From Cyanobacteria bacterium NC_groundwater_1444_Ag_S-0.65um_54_12 (lineage in GTDB: Bacteria > Cyanobacteriota > Sericytochromatia > S15B-MN24 > VGJW01), in NCBI GenBank assembly GCA_016267585.1, contig JACQUT010000320.1, forward strand, positions 1 to 8,964: a stretch of 8,964 nucleotides of DNA, written 5' to 3'. The position numbers were made by a program, and so were the translations under genes. This document shows, in pieces, positions 5,669-8,964 of this stretch. Positions within the stretch are counted from its first letter, which is position 1; each line of letters starts with the position of its first letter. A model generated the notes under the pieces. It saw only the letters and a list, made by a program, of their open reading frames with translations, did no database searches and was not told where the DNA came from.

Positions 5669-6698
5669 ACAAAAATACTATCTAGCTGGCTTGCTAATAG
5701 CGATAGCTTCGACCTTATTGGTGGCTATAGGCTGGTGGCAACTGAACGAATTACTGAAAAGCGTCACTCCCCGGGATCGTCAGGATCACGTTTTTGCGGT
5801 GGCGCCAGGGCAAAATTGTAAACAAATAGCCTGGCAATTAAAAAAAGCTGGCCTCATCAAGAGTGCGTGGGCTTTTCTTTTGTTGGCACGCCTCAAAAGT
5901 AACCGTTGCACGATCAGAGCTGGGTTCTTCACCCTCTCGCCAGCATTGAGCGCACGAGAAGTGTTGGCTATTTTGACCGGAGCTAGCGGACAGCAATTGC
6001 GGGTGACTGTTCCGGAAGGATATGATATTCGCCAGATTGCTGCTTTATTAGCGAAACAGGGAGTTGCTGAAGCTGATGAATTGCTAGCCGAAACCTCCAG
6101 ATCCGCCAATTATCTCGAGCGCTTCCCCTGGCTTTCCCTGCTACCCGAGCACGCCACGTTAGAGGGCTTCCTGTTCCCCGATACTTACGCTTTGACCGGT
6201 GGAAGATTGCTAGCACGCAACTTGGTCACGATGATGTTGACGCGCTTCGAGGCCGTAGTTTGGCCACAGCTCCGGACCCATATTGCTGGTACGCCGCTCT
6301 CGCCTTTTGCTATCGTTACCTTGGCTTCCATGGTGGAACGGGAAGCATATCTCGCAGCCGAGCGACCGCTCATAGCAGGCGTTTTTTTGTCGCGTCTGCG
6401 TATCGGTATGCCGTTAGCCAGCGATCCCACAGTAGAGTATGCGCTGGGTCGGAGGCAAGATGCCGGGCATCCGTTAACCACCGCAGAGCTTCGCAGTACT
6501 TCGCCTTACAACACGTATCGTTACAAAGGCTTACCACCAGGGCCGATCGCCAACCCTGGCCTTGCTAGCTTGCAGGCCGTCCTCTCACCAGTAGCTTCCC
6601 CTTATCGCTATTTTGTGGCCCGTGGTGACGGTTCGCACCAGTTTTCCCGTTCTTATCGGGAACAGCTCGCGGCGCAACAACATTATCAACGCCGTTAG
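5571..6698 (+). CDS. mltG: Endolytic murein transglycosylase MltG (YceG family)
   Basis: MltG is an inner-membrane lytic transglycosylase that cuts nascent peptidoglycan glycan strands and so limits their length. From the TTG start the protein is 375 residues, within the family range. A single transmembrane helix lies at about 36-56, with the rest outside the membrane. A LysM-like subdomain region leads into PEGYDIRQIA (148-157), EGFLFPDTY (198-206), the catalytic motif LASMVEREA with predicted Glu256, SDPTVEYALG (284-293), and the SPYNTYRYKG and LPPGPIANPG blocks at 311-330. All are well conserved. The first 35 or so residues are Arg-rich, contain Cys-Cys, and are encoded almost entirely by the palindromic block; they do not resemble a normal MltG start. 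The frame is open further upstream into dnaX, but the ribosome site favours TTG 5571; no ATG or GTG lies between it and the membrane helix. Confidence 0.9.
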   Translation: MSASRRPRAAAYCCVREARGRGRKPEINPGEQLQKYYLAGLLIAIASTLLVAIGWWQLNELLKSVTPRDRQDHVFAVAPGQNCKQIAWQLKKAGLIKSAWAFLLLARLKSNRCTIRAGFFTLSPALSAREVLAILTGASGQQLRVTVPEGYDIRQIAALLAKQGVAEADELLAETSRSANYLERFPWLSLLPEHATLEGFLFPDTYALTGGRLLARNLVTMMLTRFEAVVWPQLRTHIAGTPLSPFAIVTLASMVEREAYLAAERPLIAGVFLSRLRIGMPLASDPTVEYALGRRQDAGHPLTTAELRSTSPYNTYRYKGLPPGPIANPGLASLQAVLSPVASPYRYFVARGDGSHQFSRSYREQLAAQQHYQRR

Positions 6699-6719
6699 CA
6701 GGTGCTGTATCGTATAATC

Positions 6720-6736
6720 AAGGCCTATCAGGCCTT
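6720..6736. terminator. Weak bidirectional hairpin between converging genes
   Basis: AAGGCCT, a 3-base loop and AGGCCTT form a perfect 7-bp stem in the 42-bp gap between the mltG stop and the permease stop. The T-tract is poor on both strands (ATTGTT on plus), so it is at best a weak intrinsic terminator. Position between two converging genes supports the role. Confidence 0.45.
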
Positions 6737-6740
6737 ATTG

Positions 6741-7607
6741 TTACTCGCGGTTGCCGAAAGAGCAGGCAGCGAGGCTGATCAGTACAGTTGCCAGAGCTGC
6801 CAGGAACAATCCTTCTTCAAGGATGCTGAGCGAGTGTCCGAAGAGCTGTGTGCCCATGACATTGGTGGCGAGGCGTCCGGTCAGCGTTTTGCCTGGTCCG
6901 TCAACCACTAGCCCACCGACTCCGGTAGCAGCGGAATGAATGGCCCCGGTCAACATAACCTGTCGTATGGCGTCGACCCCGTAGGTGACTGGATTGATCT
7001 TGGCGATCGCTGCCAGCCAGGCTGGAACATCGTTAACCGGGAAGAAGACGCCAGACAGGAACATCAGAGGCAACAACAGAAGCTGCATCACCAACTGGAA
7101 CCCTTGCTGCGATTTCATGCGCGATGCTACCAGGATCCCGAGGCCCGAAAGCGTCATGGACAGCAGCAGGAGTAGCGGTACCAAGCTGACCAATTGCCCG
7201 AACTCGATATGAACCCCGAGCAAAGGCGCCAGAATCAGCAGGAACATGGCCTGGATCATTGCCATGGTTCCGCCACCCAGGGCCTTGCCCACCACTATGC
7301 CGGAGCGGCTGATGGGCGCTACCAGGATCTCGCGCAGGAAGCCGAACTCACGGTCCCAGACGATGGACAGACCAGAGAACAGGCTGGGCATCACCACTGC
7401 CATGGCCAGGATGCCAGGATACATGAACTTCACGAAATCGACGCCAGGCGCCATGTCGCCGACGATGCGGCTGAATCCGCCGCCAAACATCACCAGGAAT
7501 AGCAGCGGAGTGGCTAACGTGACCACGATACGCGTGGGTTCCATTACCAGACGCATCAGTTCACGGTAGGCAATTACCCACACGCCCCGGAAGAAGTTTT
7601 CGCTCAT
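6741..7607 (-). CDS. ABC-2 type transporter permease (DrrB-like)
   Basis: This 288-residue integral membrane protein is the channel half of a two-gene ABC exporter. It has about six hydrophobic segments, roughly at 26-45, 62-82, 108-131, 139-161, 172-190 and 264-283. The FGFLREILVAPISR block (88-101) after the second segment is characteristic of ABC-2 permeases of the DrrB/NodJ type. A hydrophilic stretch at about 221-262 lies before the last helix. The start is taken at the ATG at 7607, which overlaps the TGA of the ATPase gene by 4 bases (ATGA). An in-frame ATG at 7616 and a TTG at 7628 would add 3 or 7 residues. The substrate (drug, lipid, polysaccharide) cannot be read from the sequence. 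The gene converges on mltG. Confidence 0.93.
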   Translation of the reverse strand: MSENFFRGVWVIAYRELMRLVMEPTRIVVTLATPLLFLVMFGGGFSRIVGDMAPGVDFVKFMYPGILAMAVVMPSLFSGLSIVWDREFGFLREILVAPISRSGIVVGKALGGGTMAMIQAMFLLILAPLLGVHIEFGQLVSLVPLLLLLSMTLSGLGILVASRMKSQQGFQLVMQLLLLPLMFLSGVFFPVNDVPAWLAAIAKINPVTYGVDAIRQVMLTGAIHSAATGVGGLVVDGPGKTLTGRLATNVMGTQLFGHSLSILEEGLFLAALATVLISLAACSFGNRE

Positions 7608-8587
7608 CGTTTCCATCTCGCTCGCCAAGCATCCTGGACTCCGTCCGCCGCGGGTCGAATAGCATGGCCGGTCTGTGAGATAAATACATCCTCCAAGGTG
7701 GGCCGCCTCACGCTTATCGCCCGTAATGGCTGATCGAAACTACGCACGAACTCGGGCAAGAAACGTTCTCCGTTGGGCACCCGGAACTGTACCTGGCCAG
7801 CGGTGATGACAGGGTCAAAGCCATACCGCTCGCGAACGATTGCTGCCGCTCCGGGTGCATCTTCAGTCTCCAAGGTCACGACATCGCCGCCCAGAGCATC
7901 CTTCAGGCGGTCAGGCGTGTCGAGCGTGACTAGTTTGCCGTGATCGATGATTGCGATGCGGTCACAGATCTCTGCCTCGTCGAGGTAATGGGTAGTCATG
8001 AAAATGGTCAATCCTTCACGCTCGCGTAATTCACGCACATAGTTCCAGATGTGTCTCCTGGTCTGCGGATCCAGACCCAATGTCGGCTCATCCAGGAACA
8101 GCACCCGTGGCGTGTGGAGCAAGCCGCGGGCAATCTCGAGCCGCCGCTTCATGCCACCCGAATAATGGCTGATCTTTTCCTTTCGCCGATCCCACAGTTC
8201 TACCAGCTCCAGCAGCTCCCGCATGCGGCGTGAAAGCGTAGCCGAGGGAACGCCGTATGCCCAGCCGTGAAACAGCAGGTTCTGTTCAGCTGTCAGATAA
8301 CTGTCGAGTGTCGTGTCCTGGAATACCAGACCAATCGATCGGCGCACCGCGTTGCTGTCACGCTGCACGTCGCAACCGTTGACCATGACCTGCCCCGCCG
8401 TTGGCCGCAGCAGCGTGCAAAGTATGTTGATGGTAGTAGACTTGCCCGCTCCATTAGGACCCACGAATCCGAAGATCTCTCCGCTCGCGATCGCGAACGA
8501 AATACCCTTCACCGCCTCAATGGTACCGAAGTTGCGCACCAGGCCATTTGCTACGATTACCGGCATGGCAGCCGGATTGCTTTTCAT
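7604..8587 (-). CDS. ABC transporter ATP-binding protein (DrrA-like)
   Basis: This 327-residue cytoplasmic ATPase drives the adjacent permease. Motifs: Walker A GPNGAGKST at about 43-51; Q-loop Gln90; ABC signature YSGGMKRR at 142-149; Walker B with LFLDEP at 163-168, Glu167 being the catalytic base; D-loop GLD; and the switch His200 in MTTHYLDEAE. A C-terminal domain of about 85 residues of the DrrA (DUF4162) kind follows, ending with RRPTLEDVF near 294-302. The frame stays open upstream to 8944, but only sequence from about residue 9 on is family-like. Three ATGs are possible: 8608, 8587 and 8566. I chose 8587 because GAAAGG lies upstream of it, though at about 13 bases; 8566 gives a 320-residue protein and is also reasonable. 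Codon use looks more GC-rich than in the genes to the left; I did not count it. Confidence 0.94.
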   Translation of the reverse strand: MKSNPAAMPVIVANGLVRNFGTIEAVKGISFAIASGEIFGFVGPNGAGKSTTINILCTLLRPTAGQVMVNGCDVQRDSNAVRRSIGLVFQDTTLDSYLTAEQNLLFHGWAYGVPSATLSRRMRELLELVELWDRRKEKISHYSGGMKRRLEIARGLLHTPRVLFLDEPTLGLDPQTRRHIWNYVRELREREGLTIFMTTHYLDEAEICDRIAIIDHGKLVTLDTPDRLKDALGGDVVTLETEDAPGAAAIVRERYGFDPVITAGQVQFRVPNGERFLPEFVRSFDQPLRAISVRRPTLEDVFISQTGHAIRPAADGVQDAWRARWKR

Positions 8588-8681
8588 AGGGGGGTGCAAA
8601 CCTTTCATGGGGTACCGGTAAAAGTGCCGACGAGATCTGCTTATCGGGTCGATCTCGAAAACTTCTGGTGGCCGGATAGCT

Positions 8682-8687
8682 ATTATA
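8682..8687 (-). promoter_or_regulatory. Candidate -10 box for the ABC exporter
   Basis: On the minus strand this reads TATAAT, the perfect sigma-70 -10 consensus, about 95 bases before the chosen ATPase start. The matching -35 position (CTCCAT or similar) is poor, so the promoter would need an activator or is a chance hit in the AT-rich island. Confidence 0.4.
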
Positions 8688-8734
8688 TTATTATGAAGTC
8701 GGCGATGGAGCTCGCTTGACGCTGAAAAGCTGAT

Positions 8735-8774
8735 GGCTCCTACTGGTAAATCCTGGGGTATTGCAGTAGGAGTT
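8735..8774 (+). repeat. Inverted repeat with T-rich flank in the antiporter leader
   Basis: CTCCTACTG (8737-8745) and CAGTAGGAG (8764-8772) are a perfect 9-bp inverted repeat around an 18-base loop; two G-T pairs extend the stem outward. TTAATTTTT follows directly on the plus strand, which gives it the look of an intrinsic terminator or attenuator. A TTGCAG (8762-8767) and a CTAATT about 17 bases later could also form a weak promoter overlapping the right arm. Either way it lies about 55 bases before the antiporter start and may regulate it. Confidence 0.5.
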
Positions 8775-8814
8775 AATTTTTGGCTAATTTTCGCTGCAAT
8801 CCCGTGCATGTGAG

Positions 8815-8820
8815 AGAAGG
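8815..8820 (+). promoter_or_regulatory. Shine-Dalgarno of the antiporter-like gene
   Basis: AGAAGG lies 8 bases before the ATG at 8829. An upstream in-frame ATG at 8808 is followed at once by TGA, so 8829 is the first usable start. Confidence 0.6.
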
Positions 8821-8828
8821 CACCAGGG

Positions 8829-8964
8829 ATGCATAATTTCTGGCCAGAGGCGACGCTCTGGATTGGCTTGGCGCTAGGTGCCAGCTTCATTTCCCTCCGA
8901 ACTGGCATCTCCGTGGCGCTGGTGGAAATTCTGGCTGGGATCATTGCCGGGAACTACCTGGGAC
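8829..8964 (+). CDS. 5' end of a membrane protein, probably a CPA2-family cation:proton antiporter (3' truncated by window edge)
   Basis: Forty-five codons are visible, open to the window end. The protein starts MHNFWPEATLWIGLALGASF and continues with a hydrophobic helix, a short polar turn (SLRTGIS) and a second hydrophobic stretch, VEILAGIIAGNYLG. The first helix followed by a helix ending in ILAGIIAGNxLG is the usual start of Kef-type and Na+/H+ exchanger-domain antiporters, which swap K+ or Na+ for protons across the cytoplasmic membrane. The rest of the gene is needed to confirm this. It is divergent from the ABC exporter. The overlapping minus-strand open frame is rejected as a gene here. 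Confidence 0.65.
   Translation, partial: MHNFWPEATLWIGLALGASFISLRTGISVALVEILAGIIAGNYLG

Larger units (their letters stand above)
8588..8828. other. Divergent intergenic region between the ABC exporter and the antiporter
   Basis: This 241-bp region separates two genes transcribed away from each other. It holds an AT-rich island at about 8681-8694, an inverted repeat at 8736-8773 and a T-rich segment after it. The open minus-strand frame across it is not family-like and is not considered coding. Confidence 0.6.

Noticed and set aside
5536..5675. ACAAAAA at both sides of the palindromic block (5536-5542 and 5669-5675) as a target-site duplication
   Set aside because: The left copy is 6 bases away from the arm while the right copy touches it, and joining them does not restore a reading frame, so an A-rich coincidence is more likely.
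7003..7011. GCGATCGC octamers (also near 8486), the HIP1 repeat common in cyanobacteria
   Set aside because: Only two copies were seen, both inside genes, and the gene content does not suggest a cyanobacterium.
6702..7569. Plus-strand open frames of 60-107 codons across the permease gene
   Set aside because: They are antisense shadows of a clear membrane protein gene, with no family features or ribosome sites of their own.
8051..8719. Plus-strand open frames, up to 150 codons, opposite the ATPase
   Set aside because: They are the complement of the conserved ABC ATPase motifs and show nothing protein-like.
8588..8944. Upstream extension of the ATPase frame on the minus strand, giving a 446-residue protein
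   Set aside because: The extra 119 residues show no family similarity, cover a likely promoter and an inverted repeat, and overlap the start of a convincing plus-strand membrane gene.

Overview
The window is bacterial chromosomal DNA of moderate GC, densely packed with protein-coding genes and without any rRNA, tRNA, CRISPR or transposase that I can see. The conserved genes (an RluA-family pseudouridine synthase, DnaX with a four-cysteine zinc site, MltG) are ordinary bacterial housekeeping proteins. The wording of the DnaX and pseudouridine synthase sequences leans towards Firmicutes (Clostridia or Negativicutes-like) rather than enterobacteria. That placement is inference from motifs, not from a search.

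Layout, plus strand: the 3' end of an unidentified gene with a charged tail (2-214); a RluD-like 23S rRNA pseudouridine synthase (238-1197); an NAD(P)-dependent aldehyde dehydrogenase with a near-perfect Shine-Dalgarno (1234-2736); a 143-bp gap holding an interrupted palindrome; an unrecognised 288-residue protein with a LysM-like N-terminal part (2880-3746); dnaX (3758-5530), whose ribosome site lies on the end of that unknown gene; and mltG (5571-6698). The first five codon-spaced genes run the same way and could be read as one or two operons. A weak hairpin (6720-6736) sits between the converging mltG and ABC exporter genes.

Minus strand: a two-gene DrrAB-type ABC exporter, ATPase (8587-7604) and membrane permease (7607-6741), with a 4-base ATGA overlap. 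A perfect TATAAT box on the minus strand (8682-8687) is a plausible part of its promoter. At the right edge, on the plus strand and divergent from the exporter, is the 5' end of a membrane protein that looks like a CPA2-type cation:proton antiporter (8829-end). It is preceded by an inverted repeat with a T-rich flank.

The most unusual feature is the start of mltG. A 120-bp block (5549-5668) is bounded by a perfect 14-bp inverted repeat and has two further nested stems inside. The block holds the Shine-Dalgarno, the TTG start and about the first 33 codons of mltG. It looks either like a palindromic mobile element (a MITE or a Rickettsia-palindromic-element-like insertion) that has become part of the gene, or like an RNA switch that hides the mltG ribosome site. 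A 13-codon mini-ORF runs through the left arm and overlaps the TTG start. The second candidate for something new is the 288-residue protein coupled to dnaX.

Most plus-strand genes use GTG or TTG starts, so start calls here rest on ribosome sites and family alignment from memory rather than on ATG codons.
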